Below are positions 17,372 to 24,811 of a DNA stretch of 64,000 nt, in pieces (position 1 is the first letter of the stretch; each line of letters opens with the position of its first letter). Where the stretch lies: contig JAHCKM010000001.1 in the NCBI GenBank assembly GCA_026125795.1, positions 992,001 to 1,056,000 on the forward strand, written 5' to 3'. The notes below the pieces were generated by a model that searched no databases, was not told the DNA's origin, and saw nothing but the letters and a program-made list of their open reading frames with translations. The DNA is from Burkholderiaceae bacterium (GTDB taxonomy: Bacteria; Pseudomonadota; Gammaproteobacteria; Burkholderiales; Burkholderiaceae_C). Made by a program: the position numbers and the translations under genes.

Positions 17372-18538
17372 TCAGTACGAGCGTGGCAGGCCCATCACAT
17401 GCTCTGCGATGTAGTTCAGCACCATCTCGCGGTTCAGCGGCGCGGTGCGCAGCAGGCGCACCAGGCCGTACAGGTCGTAGATGCCGTATTCCTTGGTGAA
17501 GCCGTTGCCGCCATGCGTCTGGATCGTCGCGTCGACAGCATGGATGCCGGCCTCGGCGCCGGCGTACTTGGCGATGTTCGCGAACTCGCCCGCGGGCTGG
17601 CCCTGGTCGAACGCCCAGGCCGCCTTCAGCGCCATCAGCGAGGCCATCTCGATCTCGCTGCGCGCGATGGCCAGCGGATGCTGCACGCCCTGGTAGGCGC
17701 CGATCGGCGTCTTGTTGAACAGCCTGCGGTCGTTCGCGTAGGCCACCGCCTTCTTCAGCGCGAAGCGGCCGACGCCGGTGCACAGCCCCGACAGGATGAT
17801 GCGCTCAGGGTTCAGCGTGTCGAACAGGATCGAGAAGCCCTTGCCGACCTCGCCGAGCACGTCGGCCTCGGTCAGCGCCACGTCGTCGAAGAACAGCTGC
17901 CACTGCGTCTCGGGCACCGGGAAGGCCACCGGGATCAGCGTCTTGCTGATGCCCTTCTTCCTCATGTCGACCATGAAGATCGTGAAGCCGTCGGTCTTTT
18001 TCTTGACTTCCGCGCGCGGCGTGGTGCGGGTGACCACCATGGCGTAGTCGGCGTGGTTGGCGTCGGTGATGAACACCTTCTGGCCGGTGAGGCGGAAGCC
18101 GCCCTTGCCGTCGGACTTGGCGATGGAGGTGATCTCCATCGAGTTGGAGCCCGCGTTCGGCTCGGTGATCGCGAAACAGAAGCGGATCTCCCCCGCGCAG
18201 CCACCGGGCAGCAGGCGCCGCTTCAAGTCTTCGCTCGCGTGCTTGGCCAGCAGGCCCATCGTCATCGTCGGGCCGACCACCAGGTTCAGCAGCGGGATGC
18301 CGTTGTTGGCCAGCCCTTCCATGAACAGCAGCATCTCGGTCATGCCCTGGCCGGCGCCGCCGTAGGCCTCGGGCACCATGATGCCGAGGAAGCCGTCGTC
18401 GGTGATCTGCTTGTACAGCTCGGCCGGCGGCTCGCTCTTTTCGGCGTACTTGCGCCAGTAGGCATGGTCGAAGCGCTGCGACACGCGGTCGCCGTACTCG
18501 TAGACCATGCGTTGTTCTTGCGTCAAGGCGAAATCCAT
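17372..18538 (-). CDS. Acyl-CoA dehydrogenase, helix-G Glu type
   Basis: A 388-residue dehydrogenase. FAITEPNAGSNS and GQKVFITDANHAD mark the flavin and beta-domain segments. The usual EGT-x4-R motif near the C-terminus is replaced by TAPLNREMVLNYIAE and the chain ends MGLPRSY. Instead a glutamate at 245 (LNPERI) sits where isovaleryl-CoA and long-chain enzymes keep their catalytic base. The same C-terminal style recurs in the paralogs at 23637, 40993 and 57637. It follows a crotonase by 34 bases in the long minus-strand operon. Activity is expected; chain type unknown. Confidence 0.9.
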   Translation of the reverse strand: MDFALTQEQRMVYEYGDRVSQRFDHAYWRKYAEKSEPPAELYKQITDDGFLGIMVPEAYGGAGQGMTEMLLFMEGLANNGIPLLNLVVGPTMTMGLLAKHASEDLKRRLLPGGCAGEIRFCFAITEPNAGSNSMEITSIAKSDGKGGFRLTGQKVFITDANHADYAMVVTRTTPRAEVKKKTDGFTIFMVDMRKKGISKTLIPVAFPVPETQWQLFFDDVALTEADVLGEVGKGFSILFDTLNPERIILSGLCTGVGRFALKKAVAYANDRRLFNKTPIGAYQGVQHPLAIARSEIEMASLMALKAAWAFDQGQPAGEFANIAKYAGAEAGIHAVDATIQTHGGNGFTKEYGIYDLYGLVRLLRTAPLNREMVLNYIAEHVMGLPRSY

Positions 18539-18572
18539 GCAGGCTCCCGGAGTCGTGGAACGGAGTCGGTCT

Positions 18573-19376
18573 TCAGCGGTTGGCCGAAGGGAACCTGGGC
18601 GCGCGCTTCTCCTTCACTGCCGCCACGCCTTCGGGTGCGTCCTCGCCGAGGAAGCACAGCATCTCCATCGCCAGCGAGCTTTCGAACACCGGCCGCGCGA
18701 GATTCATCCAGCCGTTGAGCGAACGCTTGGTGAAGCGGATCGCCTGCTGGCTGCCCGCGGCGAGCTTGTCGGCCACTTCCATCGCCTTGTCCATCAGCTG
18801 GGCGCGCGGCACGCACAGGCTCACCAGGCCGATGCGCTCGGCTTCCTTGCCCGAGACGAATTCCGCGGTCATCAGGTAGTACTTGGCCTTGGCCATGCCG
18901 CACAGCAGCGGCCAGCAGATGGCGGCATGGTCGCCGGCAGCGACGCCGAGCTTGACGTGGCCGTCGGTGATCTTGGCCTCCTCGGCCATGATGCTGATGT
19001 CGGCCATCATCGCCACCGCGAGGCCGGCGCCCACGGCGACGCCGTTGATCGCCGAGATCACCGGCTTCTCGCAGGCCATCACGTTGTAGACGATGTCCGA
19101 GGCTTCGGTCATCACGTTGTTGATGGTCTGCGCGTTGCCGACCATGCTGGTGATCCAGCTCAGGTCGCCGCCGGCCGAGAAGGCCTTGTCGCCGGCGCCG
19201 GTGATCACCGCCACCTTGGTCTTCGGGTCGTCGTTGACCACGCCCCAGATCTTGGTCAGCTCCCAGTGCAGCCGGGCGTTGGTCGCGTTCATCACCTCCG
19301 GGCGGTTGATGGTGATGAGCAGCACGCCGTTGGGCTTGGCGTCGAACTTCAGGAACTGGAAGTCGGAGTAGTTCAT
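18573..19376 (-). CDS. Enoyl-CoA hydratase/isomerase (crotonase) family protein
   Basis: A 267-residue crotonase with the oxyanion segments [12 protein letters not shown] and [18 protein letters not shown]. Where classical hydratases have their two glutamates, this protein reads [15 protein letters not shown] and [12 protein letters not shown], so it belongs to a subgroup using other residues, perhaps the Asp-His of AGDHA. It likely acts on a 2-enoyl-CoA made by a neighbouring dehydrogenase. ATG 19376 has GAGGAA about 8 bases upstream. It is 38 bases from the MaoC-type hydratase, so the operon encodes two unrelated hydratase folds. Confidence 0.88.
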   Translation of the reverse strand: MNYSDFQFLKFDAKPNGVLLITINRPEVMNATNARLHWELTKIWGVVNDDPKTKVAVITGAGDKAFSAGGDLSWITSMVGNAQTINNVMTEASDIVYNVMACEKPVISAINGVAVGAGLAVAMMADISIMAEEAKITDGHVKLGVAAGDHAAICWPLLCGMAKAKYYLMTAEFVSGKEAERIGLVSLCVPRAQLMDKAMEVADKLAAGSQQAIRFTKRSLNGWMNLARPVFESSLAMEMLCFLGEDAPEGVAAVKEKRAPRFPSANR

Positions 19377-19414
19377 GGTGCGGTTCCTCGGATGGATGGG
19401 AGCGGGTGGGAAGC

Positions 19415-20272
19415 TCAGCGCAGCACGGCGCGGCCGTTGTTGAGCACCACGACGTCGCGCTCGACGACGCGTGCGCGGAAGGACACGGTCTTGCCGTCGA
19501 TCCACAGCTCGGTGCGGATCGTCTCGCCGGGATACACCGGCGACGAGAAGCGCGTCTCGATCGAGGCGATGCGCGAGGGGTCGCCCCCGCCCGCGGCCTG
19601 GGTGAGCGCCCAGCCGGCGATGCCGTAGCTCGCCAGCCCGTGCAGGATCGGGCGCTCGAAGCCCGCGGCTTTCGCCACCGCCGGCTCGGCGTGCAGCGGG
19701 TTGTAGTCGCCCGACAGGCGGTAGATCAGCGCCAGGCCGGCGGGCGTCTCGCGGTCGACGCCGGCATCGGGCGCGCGAGTGGGCAGTTCGTGCACCGGCT
19801 TGACCGGGCCGCTGGGGCCGCCGAAGCCGCCGTCGGCGCGGCAGAAGGTGGTCGAGCCGAGCGTGAACAGCAGCTCGCCGCTGGCCGCGTCGCTGACCGT
19901 GCGCTCGGTGTAGAGCAGGGCGCCCTTGCCGGCGCCCTTGTCGACGATGCCGGTGACGCGGGTGCGGCCGATGACCTCGCCTTCAGGGGCAGGGTGGCGG
20001 TGGATGACGAGGCTCTGCTCGCCGTGCACCAGGCGCACCGCGTCGACGCCGGTGGCGGGATCCTTGAGCCACATGCCGGGATAGCCGAGGACGACGGGCA
20101 GCGTCGGCAGGGCGACGAGGTTCTTCTCGTAGACGTAGCGCAGCTCCGCCTCGTCCATCGGGTCGGCGCCCATGCCGAGCCCGAGCGCGTAGAGCATGGT
20201 GTCGCGCCGGGTGTAGCGGTGCCGCACGTCCTCGAACGGCCACGCCATCAGCTTGTCGTAGTCGATCGCCAT
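19415..20272 (-). CDS. MaoC-type (R)-specific enoyl-CoA hydratase 2
   Basis: A 285-residue double-hotdog protein. The hydratase-2 motif is intact as YRLSGDYNPLHAEP, followed by GFERPILHG; the Asp and His of SGDYNPLH are the catalytic pair in peroxisomal MFE-2 and fungal homologs. The N-terminal hotdog half begins at about residue 10 (WPFEDVRHRYTRRD). It follows the SDR at 20283 by 10 bases. The two together equal the hydratase and dehydrogenase parts of the fused eukaryotic MFE-2, so they probably catalyse two successive steps on the same bulky enoyl-CoA. Confidence 0.9.
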   Translation of the reverse strand: MAIDYDKLMAWPFEDVRHRYTRRDTMLYALGLGMGADPMDEAELRYVYEKNLVALPTLPVVLGYPGMWLKDPATGVDAVRLVHGEQSLVIHRHPAPEGEVIGRTRVTGIVDKGAGKGALLYTERTVSDAASGELLFTLGSTTFCRADGGFGGPSGPVKPVHELPTRAPDAGVDRETPAGLALIYRLSGDYNPLHAEPAVAKAAGFERPILHGLASYGIAGWALTQAAGGGDPSRIASIETRFSSPVYPGETIRTELWIDGKTVSFRARVVERDVVVLNNGRAVLR

Positions 20273-20282
20273 CGCGCGGCCC

Positions 20283-21203
20283 TCAGACGGGATCCCACGA
20301 GAAGACGATGTTCGACGTCTCCAGCGGGAAGAAGTTGGGCTTCATCGCCGGCAGCACGCGCTCGGCGATGGTCTCGGGCGTCCAGCCCTCGGCGGTGTGC
20401 ATGCCGCGCACCGGCCGCGGCTGGCTCATCAGGAAGATCTCGTTGCCGCGCACGGCGAAGATCTGCGCCGTCACGTCCGCCGCCGCGTCGCTGGCCAGGA
20501 AGGCAGCCACCGGCGCGATCTGCGCGGTGTCGAGCTTCTTGAGTTTGGCCACGCGTGCCTGCTGCTCGGGCGTCTCGGTCGGGATCGAGCCGATCATGCG
20601 GCTCCACGCGAACGGCGAGATGCAGTTCGAGCGCACGTTGTGGCGCTTCATGTCGCCGGCGATCGAGCGCGACAGCGCGACGATGCCGAGCTTGGCGGCG
20701 CCGTAGTTGGCCTGGCCGAGGTTGCCGATGAGGCCCGAGGTGGAGGTCATGTGCACGTAGGCGCCCGAGTTCTGCGCCTTGAAGTGCGGGGCGGCGGCGC
20801 GCGAGACGAAGAAGGTCCCGTTCAGGTGCACGTCGATGACCGCCTTCCACTCCTCGAGCGACATGGCGAAGAAGAAGCGGTCGCGCAGGATGCCGGCGTT
20901 GTTGACGACGACATCGATGCGCCCGAAGCTGTCGAGCGCGCACTGCACGATCTTGTGCGCCGCGTTCCAGTCCGACACGCTGTCGGTCGACAGCGCCGCC
21001 TGGCCGCCGGCGGCGTTGATCTCGTCGACGACCTGCTGGCCGGGGCTGGCGTCGTTGCCTTCGCCGCTGACCGACGCGCCGATGTCGTTGACCACCACCT
21101 TCGCGCCCTGGGCCGCCATCTGCAGCGCGATGTCGCGCCCGATGCCGCGGCCCGAGCCGGTGACGACGGCGACTTTGCCTTGCAGCATCGTGCCCTTGTT
21201 CAT
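20283..21203 (-). CDS. SDR, MFE-2-like (3R)-hydroxyacyl-CoA dehydrogenase
   Basis: A 306-residue short-chain dehydrogenase with the cofactor motif TGSGRGIGRD, NNAG, the catalytic Ser of TSTSG and the YGAAK active-site motif. The acidic residue in VVNDIG favours NAD. A C-terminal extension of about 50 residues (from GMHTAEGWTPETIAERV) matches the hydroxyacyl-CoA dehydrogenase domain of MFE-2 rather than simple FabG. AGGAG lies upstream of ATG 21203; an internal ATG five codons on is possible. Likely partner of the hydratase 10 bases downstream. Confidence 0.9.
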   Translation of the reverse strand: MNKGTMLQGKVAVVTGSGRGIGRDIALQMAAQGAKVVVNDIGASVSGEGNDASPGQQVVDEINAAGGQAALSTDSVSDWNAAHKIVQCALDSFGRIDVVVNNAGILRDRFFFAMSLEEWKAVIDVHLNGTFFVSRAAAPHFKAQNSGAYVHMTSTSGLIGNLGQANYGAAKLGIVALSRSIAGDMKRHNVRSNCISPFAWSRMIGSIPTETPEQQARVAKLKKLDTAQIAPVAAFLASDAAADVTAQIFAVRGNEIFLMSQPRPVRGMHTAEGWTPETIAERVLPAMKPNFFPLETSNIVFSWDPV

Positions 21204-21248
21204 CTCTGGTTCTCCTGATTGGAATGAAGGAAGTGCCGCTCGGCCGCG

Positions 21249-22415
21249 TCAGGCCGGCAGCTGCAGCACGCTCGTCGCGAGGATGTTGCGCTGGATCTCG
21301 TTGCTGCCGCCGTAGATCGTGGCCGGCCGCGCGTTGTAGAAGGTGGTCAGCACGTCGATGCTGCCGCCCGTGGCGGCTCCGTCCAGCTCGATGTCGCCCG
21401 GCACCGCGCCGCTCGCGCCGGCGATCTCGACCAGCAGGTCGGCCAGCTTCGAATACGTCTCGGTGGCGAACACCTTGAGCATCGACACGTCCGGGCCGAG
21501 CGTCTCGCCGCGCTTGACCTGCTCGACGAAGCGCGCGTAGAGCGTCGCGAGGTCGGCCACGTCGAGTTCGAGCCGGGTGAAGCGCTCGACGAAGAGCGGG
21601 TCGTCGGCGAGGTCCAGCTTGTCGGCCGCGGCGCGCAGGCGGGCCGACGCGTACTGGCACTGCTTCGGGCTGCCGAGGAAGACGCGCTCGAAGCCGAGCA
21701 GCGCCTTGGCGATCGTCCAGCCCTTGTTCAGCCCGCCGACGATGGCCGACTGCGGCACGCGCACGTTGTCGAAGAAGACCTCGCAGAAGTCCTCGCCGCC
21801 GGCGATGTTGCGGATCGGCCGGATCGTGATGCCCGGGCTCTTCATGTCGGCGAGCAGGAAGCTGATGCCCTCCTGCTTCTTCGCCGTCTTGTCGGTGCGC
21901 ACGAGCAGGAAGATGTGCGTCGCGTCCTGCGCCATCGTGGTCCAGATCTTCTGGCCGTTGACGACGAAGTCGTCGCCGTCCGGGACGGCCTCGGTGCGCA
22001 GGCTCGCGAGGTCGGAGCCCGAGTTCGGTTCGGAGTAGCCCTGGCACCAGATGTGCTCGCACGACAGGATGCGCGGCAGGTAGTGCGCGCGCTGGGCGTC
22101 GGTGCCGTGCTGGATCAGCAGCGGGCCGACCATGATCACGCCCTGGTCGGGGGCGCGGGCGACGCCGTGGCGCTCGAACTCCTCGAAGTAGGCGATCAGC
22201 TTCTCGGGCCCCAGGCCCATGCCGCCGTGCTGCACGGGCCAGGCCGGCGCCAGCCAGCCTTGTGCGGCGAGCGTGAGCGTCCAGTCGCGCACCTCCGCCC
22301 AGCGTTGGCGGCGCTTGGGGTAGCGCAGGTGTTCCGGGTAGTTGTGCCGGAGGAACTCGCGCAGGCGGGCGCGGAAGTCCTCGGTGGGCAGGGCGTTCCA
22401 GTCGGTCGTCGTCAT
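21249..22415 (-). CDS. Acyl-CoA dehydrogenase, helix-G Glu type, probable catalytic half of a heteromer
   Basis: A 388-residue dehydrogenase. QGYSEPNSGSDLASLRT and NGQKIWTT mark flavin and substrate segments. The C-terminal motif is YGGSNEIQRNILA, in which the usual EGT reads GGS; the glutamate at 243 (GFERVF) takes the place used by isovaleryl-CoA dehydrogenase. Its start overlaps the next upstream dehydrogenase by 4 bases (ATGA). Such adjacent dissimilar dehydrogenases form alpha2-beta2 enzymes in steroid side-chain degradation of actinobacteria, with only one chain catalytic. This chain would be the catalytic one here. Confidence 0.88.
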   Translation of the reverse strand: MTTTDWNALPTEDFRARLREFLRHNYPEHLRYPKRRQRWAEVRDWTLTLAAQGWLAPAWPVQHGGMGLGPEKLIAYFEEFERHGVARAPDQGVIMVGPLLIQHGTDAQRAHYLPRILSCEHIWCQGYSEPNSGSDLASLRTEAVPDGDDFVVNGQKIWTTMAQDATHIFLLVRTDKTAKKQEGISFLLADMKSPGITIRPIRNIAGGEDFCEVFFDNVRVPQSAIVGGLNKGWTIAKALLGFERVFLGSPKQCQYASARLRAAADKLDLADDPLFVERFTRLELDVADLATLYARFVEQVKRGETLGPDVSMLKVFATETYSKLADLLVEIAGASGAVPGDIELDGAATGGSIDVLTTFYNARPATIYGGSNEIQRNILATSVLQLPA

Positions 22416-23605
22416 GCGCAGGCTCCTTCGACGGCGCGTTGCCCGCGGGCGAGGGCGGCATAGCGGCGCCGCTGGACCGCCGCATTGCCCAGCCAGGCCG
22501 ACAGCACCAGCGCGCGCTGCAGGTACAGGCCCAGGTCGTGCTCGTCGGTGAACCCGATCGCGCCGTGCATCTGCACCGCCTCGCGCGCGATGGCGAGCGC
22601 GGCGTCGGAGCAGCGCGCCTTGGCGCGTGCGGCCAGCAAGGCGCGCGGCACGCCGTCGACGCCGGCATCGAGCGCGGCAAGCGCTTCGGCGACGACGGCC
22701 GCACCCAGCTCCTGCTGGATGTGCATGTCCACGGCGCGGTGCTGCAGGCTCTGGAAGCTGCCGATCGGCTTGCCGAACTGCTTGCGCGTGCGCAGGTAGT
22801 CGAGCGTCATCGTCACCATCCGCCTGGCGATCGCCGCCAGTTCGACGGCGGCGAGCACGAGCGCCTCGTCGTACGCGCGTGCCAGCGCATGCTGGGCGGC
22901 CGCCCCGCGTGCCAGCAGGTGGTCGGCAGGCACATCGGCCTGGTGCAGGTCGAGCCGGGCCGCGTAGCCTCCATCGGCCAGGGCGACGGGATGGCGTTCG
23001 AGGCCTTGGACGGCGGCGGGCAGCCAGACGAGCGCCAGCCCTTCGGACGACGACGCGGTGACGATGTAGCCGGTCGCCGCGGCGCCGGGCCGCACGTGCT
23101 GCTTGCGGCCGCTCAGGCGCAGGCGGCCCGGGCCGCTGGCGCAGACCGCCGTGGGCTCGGCCAGTCCGCCGCGGGCATCGAAGGAGGCTTCGCCGGTGGC
23201 GTCCTCCTGCCATGCGACCGCGGGCAGGCCGCGGCCCTCGGCCAGCTCGGCCAGCAGGCCGCGCGCCACCTCGCTGTCGCCGCAGGCTTCGAGCAAGCGG
23301 CCGGCAAACACGACAATTGGTACGAGCGGCTCGGGTGCGGCATGCGCGGCGAGGGCGCCAGCCACTTCGGCCATCTCGGCCATGCCCTGGCCGTAGCCGC
23401 CGGCGGACTCGGGCGCGAGAAGGCCCGTCCAGCCCTGCGCCGCGAGCGCGGACCAGAACCGCAGGTCGAAGCCCGGCGCCTTGCCGCGCAGCGCGCGCGC
23501 GCGGGAGGGCGGCGATTCTTTCCCTGCGAAGCTGGCTGCGCTGGATCGCAGCAACCCCAACTGCTGGCGGCGTTCGGCCGCGGCGGCCTCGGACGGTGGG
23601 CTCAT
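22412..23605 (-). CDS. Acyl-CoA dehydrogenase-like protein, probable non-catalytic partner
   Basis: A 397-residue protein of dehydrogenase fold with many substitutions: no TEPxxGSD-like segment is obvious, the beta domain is diverged (GRKQHVRPGAAATGYIV), and the C-terminus (DLGLYLQRALVLSAWLGN) lacks the EGT-x4-R motif. A DEALVL segment near helix G keeps an acidic residue but not the following Arg. The chain still has QFGKPIGSFQSLQHRAVD, the conserved helix contacting flavin across the dimer. It is translationally coupled to the dehydrogenase at 21249, pointing to a heteromeric enzyme. Confidence 0.82.
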   Translation of the reverse strand: MSPPSEAAAAERRQQLGLLRSSAASFAGKESPPSRARALRGKAPGFDLRFWSALAAQGWTGLLAPESAGGYGQGMAEMAEVAGALAAHAAPEPLVPIVVFAGRLLEACGDSEVARGLLAELAEGRGLPAVAWQEDATGEASFDARGGLAEPTAVCASGPGRLRLSGRKQHVRPGAAATGYIVTASSSEGLALVWLPAAVQGLERHPVALADGGYAARLDLHQADVPADHLLARGAAAQHALARAYDEALVLAAVELAAIARRMVTMTLDYLRTRKQFGKPIGSFQSLQHRAVDMHIQQELGAAVVAEALAALDAGVDGVPRALLAARAKARCSDAALAIAREAVQMHGAIGFTDEHDLGLYLQRALVLSAWLGNAAVQRRRYAALARGQRAVEGACA

Positions 23606-23636
23606 CGGCTCGTCGACTTCCGGTTTGATGTCAGGG

Positions 23637-24803
23637 TCAATAGGACTTGGGCATGCCGAGCACCTTCTCGGCGATGAAGCACAGGATCAGCTGCGGGCTG
23701 ATCGGCGCGACGCGCGGAATCAACATCTCGCGCAGGTAGCGCTCGACCTGGTATTCCTTGGCGTAGCCGAAGCCGCCGAGCGTGGCCATCGCGCGCTGGC
23801 AGGCGGCGAAGCCGGCCTCGGCGGCCATGTACTTCGCCGCATTCGCGTCGGCGCCGCAGTCCTTTTTGGCGTCGTACTTCCAGGCCGCGCGCATGGCCAT
23901 CAGCCAGGCCGCCTCGAGTTCCATCCAGGACTGCGCGAGCGGGTGCTGGATGGCCTGGTTCTGGCCGATCGGGCGGTCGAAGACGATGCGTTCCTTGGCG
24001 TACTTCGCGGCGCGTTCGAGCGCGACCTGGCCGAGACCGACGGCCTCGCCGGCGATCAGGATGCGCTCCGGGTTCATGCCGTGCAGGATGTACTCGAAGC
24101 CACGGCCTTCCTCGCCGATGCGGTCCTCCACCGGCACCTTCAGCCCGTCGATGAACAGCTGGTTCGAGTCGACCGCCTTTCGCCCCATCTTGTCGATCTC
24201 GCGCACCTCGACGAACTGCCGATCGAGGTCGGTGTAGAACAGGCTCAGGCCGAACGTGGGCTTCTTGCACTGCTCCACCGGCGTGGTGCGCGCCAGGATG
24301 AGCATCTTGTTGGCCACCTGCGCAGTGGAGATCCAGACCTTCTGGCCCGACAGGACGTAATGGTCGCCGCTGCGCTCTGCGCGCGTCTTCAGCCGCGTGG
24401 TGTTCAGCCCGGTGTTCGGCTCGGTCACCGCGAAGCAGGCCTTCTCCTTGCCTGCGATCAGCGGCGGCAGCATGCGCCGCTTCTGCGCGTCGGTGCCGAA
24501 GACGACCACCGGCTGCAGGCCGAAGATGTTCATGTGTACCGACGAGCAGCCCGACAGGCCGGCGCCGGAGCGCGAGATCGCCGTCATCATCACCGTCGCC
24601 TCGGTGATGCCCATGCCGCTGCCGCCGTACTCCTGCGGCATGCAGATGCCCAGCCACCCCCCCTCGGCGAGCGCGTCGTACAGCTCGTGCGGAAAGCCGC
24701 CGTCGCGGTCGCGCATCAGCCAGTAGTCGTCGCCGAAGCCGGCGCAGACCTTGCCGATGGCCTCGCGGATGGCCTCCTGTTCGCGGTTGTCGGTGAAGTC
24801 CAT
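23637..24803 (-). CDS. Acyl-CoA dehydrogenase, helix-G Glu type
   Basis: A 388-residue dehydrogenase with AVTEPNTGLNTTRLKT and GQKVWISTAQVANK. Glu246 in MNPERI is the likely base; the C-terminus reads RVAPISPQLILCFIAEKVLG and ends MPKSY, without EGT-x4-R. Close in style to the genes at 17372 and 57637. It is 31 bases before the next dehydrogenase gene and 8 bases after the FadH-like gene, so it is the second gene of the long minus-strand operon. Confidence 0.9.
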   Translation of the reverse strand: MDFTDNREQEAIREAIGKVCAGFGDDYWLMRDRDGGFPHELYDALAEGGWLGICMPQEYGGSGMGITEATVMMTAISRSGAGLSGCSSVHMNIFGLQPVVVFGTDAQKRRMLPPLIAGKEKACFAVTEPNTGLNTTRLKTRAERSGDHYVLSGQKVWISTAQVANKMLILARTTPVEQCKKPTFGLSLFYTDLDRQFVEVREIDKMGRKAVDSNQLFIDGLKVPVEDRIGEEGRGFEYILHGMNPERILIAGEAVGLGQVALERAAKYAKERIVFDRPIGQNQAIQHPLAQSWMELEAAWLMAMRAAWKYDAKKDCGADANAAKYMAAEAGFAACQRAMATLGGFGYAKEYQVERYLREMLIPRVAPISPQLILCFIAEKVLGMPKSY

Positions 24804-24811
24804 CGCCGTGC

